Origin: Gautieria morchelliformis
Taxonomy: Eukaryota; Basidiomycota; Agaricomycetes; Gomphales; Gomphaceae
Direction of reading: 5' to 3'
Assembly (NCBI GenBank): GCA_015179125.1
Contig: WHVA01000025.1
Coordinates: forward strand, 248,001 to 312,000
Length of the DNA stretch: 64,000 bases
Shown piece by piece: positions 1-9,092 of this stretch. A program made the translations under genes and the position numbers. The notes beneath the pieces are model-generated. The model had not been told where the DNA came from. It did not search any database and saw nothing but the letters and a program-made list of their open reading frames with translations. Position 1 is the stretch's first letter; every line of letters starts with the position of its first letter.

Positions 1-1878
1 GAGCGCCAAAGATGAAGCGCTCAAACACTTCGAGACGTACAAGGCATTCCTCGAGACCCAAACAGGTCAGAAACTGAAGAGGTTTCGCTCAGATAATGGA
101 GGGGAATATGTCAATAAGAATTTCAAGGAATTTTGTGCAAAATATGGCATTATCATGGAGACTACAGCTCCATACTCCCCAGCCCAGAATGGAATCGCCG
201 AACGACTCAACCGAACCTTACTCGAGCACGCACGGGCAATGATATTTGCCAAGAACCTGCCTAAAATACTCTGGCCCGAGGCCGTGGCTTACGCGTGTTA
301 CATCAAAAACCGATCACCCACGCGAGCGCTTGGAGATGACGCAACGCCGTTCCAGGCACTATTCGGCAAGAAGCCGAACATAGCACGTCTAGAGGAATTT
401 GGGACAAATTGTTGGGTTATGGTGCCGGATCAACGACGAGCTAAACTTGATCCAAAAGCAGAAGAACACATCTTCGTCGGAGTAGCAGAACATGCAAAAG
501 CATGGAGGTATTACAATAAAGCCTCAAAACATGTTCAAATTTCGAGAAATATCACATTCGACGAAAATGACAACCGACTCTACCCTATCCCAGACAACGA
601 CGATGATGACACGGCACCGCTCGAGGGGGAGCACTCACCGCGCGAGCATGTGCCGGACCCGATCACATCTACCCCACAGACGTCATCACCCCAGACAACA
701 CCCGTTCCTGATCCACCTGAACAAGCGCCAGCTCCAGAGATCCGACGGAGCGCGCGTATCACTCAGAGACCGGATTACCGGAAACTGAATAATTCAGGAC
801 GCACCGAGCAGGTTTACATAACGAGAGAAATCGTCACTGAACCTGAGAATTACAGAGCGGCGGTATCACGTGATGATGCGCCGATCTGGGAGAAAGCGAT
901 GGAAATTGAGATGGAACAACACAAAACGTTAAGAACATGGGAATTAACAGAACTACCACCCGGACGAGTAGCTATCGGTTGCCGATGGGTATACGCCGTT
1001 AAAACGCAACCGGATGGACAATTTGATAAGGCTAAAGCAAGGGTCGTGGCTCAAGGATTCACACAGAGGCCAGGGATGGATTACTACGAAATTACCTCAC
1101 CCGTGGTCAAATTCGATTCACTACGTGTTCTATTAGCCATCGCAAACACACTCGATTGGGAAATCGAAATGATGGATGTCAAAGGCGCCTACCTCAATTC
1201 AACCATAGATGAGGAGATCTACATGCGCCAGCCCGACGGATTTGATGATGGATCTGGACGCGTTCTAAGAATATACAGAGCGCTCTACGGACTCAAGCAA
1301 TCGGGACGAGCTTGGCATCAGCGCTTACGCAAATTACTACTCGATCTCGGCTTCCATCAAAGTACAGCCGATGAATGCGTCTACATCAGACAAGATAAGG
1401 ATTCAATCGAAGTCATATCTGTATATGTGGACGACTTCGGACTATTTGCTGACTCCAAGGGAGGGATGATTAAGCTCAAGGGGGAGCTTCATGGAAAATT
1501 CCCCTTAACAGATTTAGGAGAAATGAAGAAAATATTGGGAATTAGAGTTGAGAGGAATAGGGATGAGGGAACGCTAATCATGTCTCAAGGACATTACATC
1601 GACATCATACTCGATCGATTCAACATGACAACGGCTCATTCGGTATCTACACCCCTGCATAAAATGATCAAACTCACGACACCCATGGACTCAACAGGTC
1701 CAACTGCCGAAGTACCCTACGCCAAAGCGATCGGATCACTCATGTACGCAGCACTCAGCACGCGACCTGATTTGGCTTTTACCGTACAACACTTGAGCCA
1801 ATTCACTACTACTTATGGACCCGAGCACTGGACGGCGATCAAACACGCGCTCAGGTATATTTACTCCTTCGTTCTACA
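1..1878 (+). mobile_element. Ty1/Copia retrotransposon fragment (integrase to reverse transcriptase)
   Basis: One open frame enters from the left edge of the window (frame of base 2). It reads the second half of a Copia integrase core (FRSDNGGEY, then NGIAERLNRTL) and a long Ser/Pro-rich linker (about bases 590-800). A Copia-type reverse transcriptase follows, with WVYAVKTQPDGQ, MDVKGAYLNS, ALYGLKQSGR and YVDDFG. The element is cut by the window edge on the left. On the right it ends before the RNase H domain, where it runs into host-gene sequence (see 1879-2195). No LTR is visible in the window. It is a fossil fragment of uncertain age. The family call is firm; the full extent is unknown. 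Confidence 0.93.
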
Positions 1879-2195
1879 CAGAAAACTGGGACAGTGATGG
1901 GTTATGCAGAGTCGGAAAGTGAGTCAGCAATGGTGATATGAGAAGTTCCAAATATGGTTTAGAGGACTTGGACACTGACAGTGGTGCAAAATGAACTGGC
2001 GGCGGCAATATGAGAAGGTCCAAAGTATTAACAATTTTTTCTTCTGCGTAATAATAGATAGACTCAGAGCTGTATCCTATGGAATTTGACTGAGATTGCA
2101 ACCCTACCGTCTTTTGAATTCTGAGGCTCGAGAAATTATGCAGTTTCAGCTTGTTCCATGGGTCTGCTCTTTAAAAATCGATTTGGGTAAGAATA
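1879..2195 (+). pseudogene. Stray copy of the 3' end of the FAD-linked oxidoreductase gene
   Basis: This segment matches, in inverted orientation, the last coding bases and 3' flank of the oxidoreductase gene at 56051-58161 (partner region about 55790-56105). It begins with CAGAAAACTGGGACAGTGAT, runs through the stop codon, and continues about 250 bases into the downstream region. Similarity stays clear up to ATCGATT near 2190. It carries an extra stretch of about 50 bases near 1982-2030 that partly repeats its own neighbour (an ATATGAGAAG word). It sits exactly where the Copia frame loses homology, so the last few residues of that frame come from this host sequence. It contains only the C-terminal end of the protein and cannot make an enzyme. 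Confidence 0.85.
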
Positions 2196-2243
2196 ATTCC
2201 ACGTTTGAGTCAAATATGTCGTGTAAACGTGCAAGCAGCATAC

Positions 2244-2504
2244 TTTTTTAAATTTATTTTTAATCCAAGTTATCGTCTTTTGGGGCGGGCGCGGCCCTAT
2301 GTAAGACGTAGCTACAAAGACCCGGTCAATATATGTTGTGTCCAGACTTTCCTTCTCTATCTCCGCTTGTGCTCCTTGGGCGAGGCCCTGGGCGTGTCCG
2401 TGCCTTCGACGGCCACTCTCCTTCCCTCGCTCCCCGGTCTTAGCGGGCCCCCTCTATTCCCTCCGCGGCTTCCTTTCCTTACTCTCGCTGCCTCTCCTCT
2501 TCCC
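2244..2504 (-). mobile_element. 5'-truncated LINE 3' end with 9-base target-site duplication
   Basis: On the minus strand a GC-rich segment ends in an A-rich tail, seen as T-rich plus-strand sequence at 2244-2265. The segment is flanked by direct repeats GCAGCATAC at 2235-2243 and 2505-2513, as expected for target-primed insertion. The last 130 bases resemble the insertion at 36592-36722: both carry TCTTACATAG, AAAAGAYGATAA and GGATTAAAAA. The family is probably a Tad1-like LINE 3' untranslated region. A SINE sharing that tail cannot be excluded, because no coding sequence is included. Confidence 0.7.
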
Positions 2505-2619
2505 GCAGCATACACTATTTCTAAATCATCTTTGCAAGTGCATTGCAGGGATGAAAGTCAGTCAATGAAGAGACTCAGTGAAATGCGCATTGACTGCGAG
2601 TTGGGATTAGAGGACTTCA

Positions 2620-2945
2620 TCATTTTGTCAGTACCGGACCATTGTCAGTCAGCTCGAAATGTCCGCGCACACCTGCGATCTTGAGAAGCGTCTCGAAACC
2701 TGGTTGCGCCATCATCTTCTCCCATGCCTCTGCCTCACCCGTGGGTTCGAAGCCGTGTTGGCGTCGCTCCCGGGGCCTGTGCACGTGGAACTCGCAGCCG
2801 TCGTGCTCTCACTGACAGGGGTCGAAAAAACGCTGCCAGGGTCATTCGGCGAGGTCTTGATGGCCACCGTCACAATTCTTCTGCCAACTGCGAGGTTCGT
2901 GGGGGTATTCTTCAGGTATGCACCGTCGTTTAAGGGATTGCACAC
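2620..2945 (-). pseudogene. Small host-gene remnant, unrecognised
   Basis: On the minus strand a frame ending at the stop 2620-2622 reads EHDGCEFHVHRPRE, then a Glu-rich stretch with EAWEKMMAQPGFETLLKIAG, and ends GPVLTK. Upstream on the same strand another frame reads NDGAYLKNTPTNLAVGRR and KTSPNDPGSVF. The two could be exons joined by a short intron, or one decayed frame. Composition and residue use look like a real protein rather than noise. I do not recognise the family; a small monooxygenase-like protein is only a guess. No start codon is convincing, and the region lies between transposon debris, so a broken gene is most likely. Confidence 0.35.
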
Positions 2946-3203
2946 CGGAGAGGCGGATCCAATAAGCTATTATGTCCCTTCTTGCCCTGCATTCCCCTCC
3001 GTATCGCCTTCACGCTGCCAGCAATCCGTAGGAGAAATACTCGTTCCAATACTCACGCTCGTGCCAAGTCCTTTAGCATGTGAATGGGTAAGTATTCAGC
3101 GTTGAATCGCCTTCTGTTAGGGTGGTCCTAGTTTACAGACGACTTTCAAGCCGAAGCTCGCATTCAAAAATACACATTGTCTACTAGACAATATGTCATT
3201 TTT

Positions 3204-3287
3204 AAATATAGGCGTAGAACAGGCTCAGACAATCAATGCTTCTCTTGACTTGTCTGAGTCTGTTCTGGCAGACACGCCTATATTCTT
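3204..3287. repeat. Long imperfect hairpin (inverted repeat)
   Basis: The arms AATATAGGCGT...GAACAGGCTCAGACAA and TTGTCTGAGTCTGTTC...ACGCCTATATT face each other around a loop of about 17 bases. Pairing covers roughly 30 bases per arm with a few mismatches. There is no coding context. It could be a tiny MITE remnant or a structured transcript end. Confidence 0.6.
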
Positions 3288-3603
3288 ACGAAGATTGGGG
3301 CTACGCAGGGACTTGGCTGGCTATCGGAATGTCGGAAGGAATGCTAAGTTGAAAGTTTGGAGGGTGCAGGACGTAAGACGGGAACTGATATGAAAATGGT
3401 AGCTGGAGTTTCTGAAGCAGGAAGATGCTACTGTAGACGCTTGAGACGACGGGAAAACATTGTTCCTGTTGAGACCAGGAAGAGGTGACCGCCTGGCCAG
3501 TGGCACCACTGTGACTCAGTGGGATTGGAGGCGATGGGCGTTTGACTTGGTGGAGATGGCCCCGGAAACTCCTGCAAGTGTGACTGTCCCATGGTTTTCG
3601 GCC

Positions 3604-3713
3604 GTGTCCATGGACCTGGTAACCCTAATTCGTTAGGAAGATGCGTGTACATGTGGGGGCGACAATAATAGATACATACCATTGCCTCACACAGGCGACT
3701 CGGGAACTCGACC
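3604..3713. repeat. Dispersed repeat, copy 1
   Basis: This stretch shares the near-identical core CCATGGACCTGGTAACCC and its following 80-100 bases with 58348-58454. The shared sequence includes CTAATTCGTTAG, AAGATGCGTGTAC and GGCGACAATA, and ends near CGGAACTCGA. Both copies are in the same orientation. The second lies just upstream of the FAD oxidoreductase start. No coding content or terminal structure is evident. Confidence 0.7.
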
Positions 3714-3948
3714 GCGTCGTTCCCCATAACGTCGCGCTCGCTGTTCGTTGAATACACGTCGGCCCTGAGCTCATCGCCCGCCACAACGAGCCGCCTTAAG
3801 CCCGCGTTTGGAAAACGTTCCTCACGGCGACCGTGTCTCGGAAGGCTTCCCTGTACGACACATCGCACCGGCCCAGATCCCCATGTTATTTTCACATACG
3901 ACATTCCCTCACCTGCGTCCTTTGCCGCCTTTTCTCCTGTCCTCGTCG

Positions 3949-4356
3949 ATGGCCCAACGACGTCTGCTTTCAGTCCTGGTCGAGACGCCTGAGCTAGCTG
4001 AGCTTCCATTTGACATTCTCGTAACCTTCGTAGGCCTTATTCGACACGTCAAGCCACGTCTCATGCGGAACCAACACTCCCAGATCACTGATCCCCTCAA
4101 CACACTGCCTGTCAGCATCCATTGCTTCATGCGCGACGTGTTAGATATCACCGATGACCTCGGCAAGGTGTTGTGGGAGACATTGCAGGGTTGCGGAACC
4201 AGAGGACAATATGAACAAATGGCTCATGAAGAGGTCAGTACAGCCAGGATACCGAGGCCCCAGCTACCGTATGTGGAATGGCTCTCAAATATGTCTCGTG
4301 AGTCTGCACTGTCGTCCGTCTGTCCGCCGAACCCACTGTTCTGCAATCTAGTTTAA
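3949..4356 (+). CDS. CxC5-like protein fragment of the kind linked to KDZ transposons
   Basis: The frame starts MAQRRLLSVLVETPELAELP and continues with FDILVTFVGLIRHVKP, DPLNTLPVSIHCFM and DDLGKVLWETLQ. Helical spacing, the length of this N-terminal block and its residue pattern resemble the N-terminus of the cysteine-cluster (CxC5) proteins encoded next to Kyakuja-Dileera-Zisupton transposases in mushrooms. That likeness is from memory, not from a search. The start was chosen at the methionine before the conserved block; the longer upstream frame looks non-coding. A donor-like GTGAGT follows SNMS near 4298, so the true gene may splice on, but no cysteine cluster or transposase is visible downstream. 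It is probably a truncated relic. Confidence 0.4.
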   Translation: MAQRRLLSVLVETPELAELPFDILVTFVGLIRHVKPRLMRNQHSQITDPLNTLPVSIHCFMRDVLDITDDLGKVLWETLQGCGTRGQYEQMAHEEVSTARIPRPQLPYVEWLSNMSRESALSSVCPPNPLFCNLV

Positions 4357-5042
4357 TCACACTTGCCGTAAAAACGCAGCTTTGACGATCATAATGCACC
4401 ATGCCTGCGTTTCTACGCCCCCCTCGCGTTCTTATTCGACGGCTTCAGCTGTTTGGCTGCTCAAGGGAGGCATCTCCATGGGAATCGCCATCTCTCGAAT
4501 AGAGAAACTACATCATATACATCCGACTGTGAAACCTAGTGGCCATCTCGTAACGGTTCTATGCAGGTGCCTACCTCGCCCATGTCCACAAATTACGCCC
4601 TAGGCCAATGGATATACCGTGTCCGACGAGTGGGTCGTGAAGTGTTTAGCAATGATTGTTGGAAATTGGTCGTAACGGGTAACTGGGACTCAGTTGTCAT
4701 TTATCGGTTCAAATAGTGAATGGGACGACACGATGGTTCACTTGCATCCAAATGGCCGCGGTCAAAGGGAGGAGGGAAAGACAAAAATTTAGATCCAGCG
4801 GGTAGTATTACACAATTGGTCTAGATATGGGCATGGACATGTGGCAGACACCGTAATATCCTCGCGGTGAAAAGGGGGCATATGAAAATATTTTAGTTCA
4901 GCTGCCTAATACCCATCTGTCTATATATGGCAGATATGGACGCGTTTGGTTCATGGGTGGGCGTGGTTCGTGGGTTCAGTGGGCGTTATGTAAGATCACA
5001 TGACTTTATGTTTTAGGGTTTGTGGGTCCATGGCGTGTCCAT
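4357..5042. other. No gene recognised
   Basis: Short frames only. The AT/GT-rich stretch before the Gypsy LTR at 5043 has no repeat partner that I can see in this window. Confidence 0.5.
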
Positions 5043-5270
5043 TGTGGACATGGAGTGTGCCAGGAAGAAGCGAGACAAACGTAGATGGTGTCTAAATAGT
5101 ATAGAGAACGCGAACACGCAGTCTAGTAGGGAAAACAAAGCTAAGGCTAATCTAAGTTCCCCGTGGTCTCCGCTGCTGTACAGTATCTAAGATAGGAACT
5201 AACTACCTCGAACTGTGGGCGCTCTGGCGCTAGATGCGGAGAGGTGCGTGAACACGTCTCATTGTCTACA
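5043..5270 (-). repeat. 3' LTR of Gypsy element 1 (228 bases)
   Basis: It runs TGTGGACATGG to TGTCTACA on the plus strand. On the minus strand it is preceded by the purine run CTTGAGGGGGAG, the polypurine tract that sets the element's direction. It matches 19459-19620 plus 20306-20368. Confidence 0.88.
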
Positions 5271-5499
5271 CTCCCCCTCAAGAAAAGCGAAACAACGATG
5301 TTGTGAGCGATATGACTGAAAAGGAAGAAAGAATAGGAAGTGGAGGTTGGTGATGGGAAAGCTTGGTAACAGTGTCATGGATCGTCCATGGACATCGGAA
5401 CTTGGTTGGGTAGGATCCCCGACTCTCTCCGAAGGAGAGGGAGGGACCTGTCGACCCAAATGTCTAAGCTTCCCGCTTACGCGGAACAATTTGTACTGA

Positions 5500-7281
5500 T
5501 TTTATTGGCCGCCGCATGCTATTCGTTTTTCCTCCCTGTGAGTCATTCCCTCGTGTTAGCCGTTCTGTTCCGACAGGTGCCGCTTTCATGCCTAGGGTAA
5601 TCGCTGTCCCTTGTCCCTTGCCGGACTGTGCCGACACGTCCCCGTCACCTGTACTGAGGACTCGGATATATGGTTTTCACTTTTCTCGGCTTTCATCATT
5701 TTTTCTCCTGCTTTGATTTCTGTTTATATTCAAGGGCGAAATCCAGTAAGGAAGTTGGTGTGGGCCCTAGATCACTTTAATTATTAAATCACCACGCAAG
5801 TCACATTTACCACTAATCATCTTAACAAAATCAGAGAACACAATCAGAGAACACAATACTACAGAGTACATCGTCGATATTATACATGGACATTGTGCGT
5901 ACAACTCCTTCATTCTTCGCGTACAACTCCTTCATTCTTCGCGTACAACTCCTTCATTCTTTCTGCAATCGTTTTGCCCCCTTCATTAACGTGCGACTTC
6001 AAAGGAAGTTATTTACTAACTTTCTTCTTAAAGGTTGGCATTTTCATCGCGGGAACGGCAGAAGATGTGAACGTCCCCACTCCCAACAACGTACGCTTGG
6101 GTGCTGGTGCCAATGGTGGTGATTCTTTGCGCTGAACATCGTTGTCACGTCCGTGCTTCAAAACAGACGAAGACAACCCCTCAAGACGATCTCTTTCCAC
6201 ACCGTCCGTGGACTTTAACGCCAATTGAACTCAATTAATCACCAGCTGATACGTGTTTGTATGACGAGGAGTTCCTCGCTCTTGCGTTGTTATATCCCAC
6301 CTAGTTAAGTATTAGAACATCACAATCAACACGATAATCGTTTCATTTCTCACAACGTTGGCGTCACTTGAGCCACAACCCATGATCCGGGAGTGAAAAC
6401 ACTGTGGATTTCCAAAGGATTAACGGCCTTTCCGTACAAATCGACAGCGTTGATATCGTCATTTACCAACCAATTGTTGGTCACAATTCCACTCCCGTAC
6501 GGGTGATAAACAACCTGACTCATTCGTCCAAAATGTGACTCCTTTACAACTACAATCCATTAAATAAATAAATTCCTTCATCCTTACAGCACAAAAACAC
6601 ACCATTTTTCACCTTCTCCTTATACAAATATGACTCCTTTGATTGCTGACGATACACCTTCCACAGCGCAGGTGTAACTGCTTGAATACGCAACTCTTTA
6701 TTTGGACTGTTTGGCGACTCCAGCGACATTATCCACAAATGTATGTTGTATGGTTTAAGATTGTCTTCCAACAATCCTTGGCCATTACCATCCAACGATT
6801 TCCTTCAGTGAGTCGCTCCAAACCATCCAAAAAGCGAAGCTGTTTGTTCAGCATTTTCTTCGGGTCGCCACTCAAATCATCTTCGAGTGACACTGGGAAG
6901 TCCAAGGCAAATTTTAAATTTAGCTTCGTTAACTCCTTCGATTTTCCTTTGATGTCTTCCTGAGTAGACTCCAAACATCATCGAAAGAATGTCCTAAAAT
7001 ATCCCAGCTCCATAACTTACCCCTGTAAAAACCGCTGACATCCGATCTCCCAAAAGCCCAATGTGAGAGTCCTTGCTAACCTCCCCCACCAGAAATCCTG
7101 TCAATTCTCAATTCGACGATAGGCTCGAATGACGCCATTTCAATTGGCCGCGCCTTTGCAATTTCACCATGTAATCCCGAACATCTAAATTCATAAAGGC
7201 GTCTGCTTCTTGTTGAACGTGGTTCAACAAGGCCATGACATTCGCTGGATTAACCGTTTGCTTGACATCCGCATCCGCCAT
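5500..7281 (-). other. AT-rich extra tract with unknown frames inside Gypsy element 1
   Basis: This tract lies between the integrase and the 3' LTR, where most Gypsy elements have little. On the minus strand a frame begins MADADVKQTVNPANVMALLN at 7281. Further frames follow, with SKDSHIGLLGDRMSAV, LDFPVSLEDDLSGDP, LKPYNIHLWIMSLESP and a Lys/Pro-rich MKMPTFKKKVSK tail near 6009. Base composition is clearly more AT-rich than the flanking pol genes. I recognise no family. It could be an accessory gene of the element, a captured host gene, or a separate insertion whose ends I cannot define. Several breaks are present. Confidence 0.45.
5896..5961. repeat. Three tandem copies of a 22-base unit
   Basis: The unit CGCGTACAACTCCTTCATTC (plus TT) occurs three times head to tail with almost no change, inside the AT-rich tract of Gypsy element 1. 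Confidence 0.85.
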
Positions 7282-7346
7282 GATCGAGTACGAAAAGACA
7301 AAGAGAACTATTAGGAGTCAACTGAAACCTCCTTAGTAAATGTTCT

Positions 7347-8997
7347 TCAATCTCCGAAGGGAGAGAGTCGGGGACCGGCGGCAGCCGCCGCCGCTACGAT
7401 CTGATTATGTTTGTCGTGAGTGTGGACATACAGGTTCGCAGCTGCAGCTGCATGTCTTTGGAGCCTATGTCCTATGGGTTGGTAGGGCTCTGTTGTATTC
7501 TCCAGTGCTTCCTCTGACGTTCTTGTTTGTGTTCGATCGTCTAGAGATTCCTCTTGTTCTTCCTGGGTTACGACGTGGTACTGTGGTTCTTCTGTGCCAT
7601 CCTCCCATAGATCTTCTAGTGTCCGTAGCAGATTGTCTTCAAGTCCTACTGCGGCTTCGGTATCTTGTTCCTGCGGAGTCACACATGCCCTGAGGTGGAA
7701 TTTTTTGAGGCGGTTCGCATGTACTCTCCCTGATGCTTTTCGACCTGATAAGCATTCTAGGTAACAGGAGTTGTTGCTCTTCCCTGTGATTCTCAACGGA
7801 CCTAGCCATGGTGCTGAGAGTTTGTACTTGGTCTCTCTTGATGTGTCGAGTTTCGAGTTGTGCACTAGGACAAGGTCTCCTATGTCGAATGTCACAGGTT
7901 TGGCCTTTTTATCGAACCACAGTTTCCTCTTCTCTTGAACGGATTGCAAATGTTCTCTTGTGACATCTCTGTCAGCTTCTATGAACGCGAACAACCGATG
8001 TTGAAGTCAAGGTCTATGATACTGTCAATATCAAACAACCCGTCGATGGTACCGAACATGATTGATTTAGGTGATGTATTCAGGACTGGTGTCTTCCTCT
8101 CGTTCACTAGTGAGATCGCTTTAGGCCATTTCTTCAGCCATACTGTGGTGATGGCTTCTGTGTGATCTGGGTGTTCTGAGGCGCACTCTTTTCCTAAGAT
8201 CGACAGCAAGAGTTTGTTTTCATTCTCAATCAGGCCATTGCAGTGTGGGGAATATGCTGTGGCGACTTCGTGTTCAATGCCGAACTCCAGCAAGACGGCG
8301 GTCATATGGTGTCCTTTGAAGTGTGATCCCCCGTTGGTGAGTAAGTGTTTGGGTGATTGCCACTCGTGACATATCGTCTGTAGCGCTGTTGCTGAGGCTA
8401 GGCCTGTTCCCAATTTTTTGAAGATGAACCCCAGACGTATCTAGTGAAGAAGTCAATGAAGACTAGGGCTTCGGAGTAACCTCCTATCCCTTTGGGTAGT
8501 TTCAGATAGTCTGCTGCTAGCATATCGAATGGGTGTAATCGGATAATGGGTTGGAGTAGGAAATTTCGTAAACGGGGGCCAAATTGTTGGCAGCTAGGGC
8601 ACTCTGACGGTATTTCCATGCAATTGCGTCTTAACTGGGGCCAGTCGTAGCCGATGCGTAATTCCAACGTTAGGATGTCTCTTGCCCAGTGGCCAATGTT
8701 CTTATGGGTTTCGAGGGACGGCTTTTGCTCGGCCTTTGACCTCTACAGCACTTCAACTGGGTGCATCATTCCAGGTCTCATTCTCCATAGCTTGTTGTCC
8801 TCGATGAAAAATTCTTTGGCTCGGCGCTTGATCATTTCTCTTTCTCTCTCCGACACGTCTCTTGGCAACGCTAGTTCAAGGAGCCAGTTGAGTATGGCTG
8901 TCTTGTCAGTATCATCCTCGAATCTTTTCATCAGGTTCGTGTATTCTCTGTTCGGGGTGAGTAGTTGGCAGGAGACTTGACAGGTGCCTTTTTGCAT
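7347..8997 (-). mobile_element. Integrase region of Gypsy element 1
   Basis: Minus-strand frames show an integrase zinc-binding remnant (SECPSCQQFGPRLRNFLLQP), core motifs (AADYLKLP, HLLTNGGSHFKG, AYSPHCNGLIENENKLL) and a C-terminal DNA-binding part (DLVLVHNSKLD, WLGPLRITGK). It ends in a Thr/Gln-rich tail near 7347. No chromodomain is seen. Its 5' neighbour on the element, the RNase H end, lies 6 kb away across the DIRS insertion. The reading is broken in a few places. Confidence 0.85.
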
Positions 8998-9077
8998 TGT
9001 TGGATATTTGTAGCGCCCACAATGAGCTAAGCGAATTGGGTGCTACAAGAAGGCTGACTAAGAGTCCCACTCCCCAG

Positions 9078-9092
9078 ACCTATAAAGGTCGG
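9078..9092 (+). promoter_or_regulatory. TATA-like box of the DIRS element
   Basis: CCTATAAAGG lies in the element's left end, about 160 bases upstream of the first gag-like frame. Confidence 0.35.

Noticed and set aside
3600-3640. AACCCTAA as a telomere-repeat seed
   Set aside because: Only one CCCTAA unit is present, so it is not a telomeric tract.
3428-4009. A 193-residue minus-strand frame over the dispersed repeat
   Set aside because: Its protein has no domain-like pattern, overlaps the better plus-strand CxC5-like frame, and its only similarity to 58158-58427 comes from the repeat at nucleotide level.
5410-7375. Short inverted match CCCCGACTCTCTCC at both ends of the AT-rich tract, as transposon terminal repeats
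   Set aside because: Only about 14 bases match, the flanks do not, and no target duplication is visible; probably chance.
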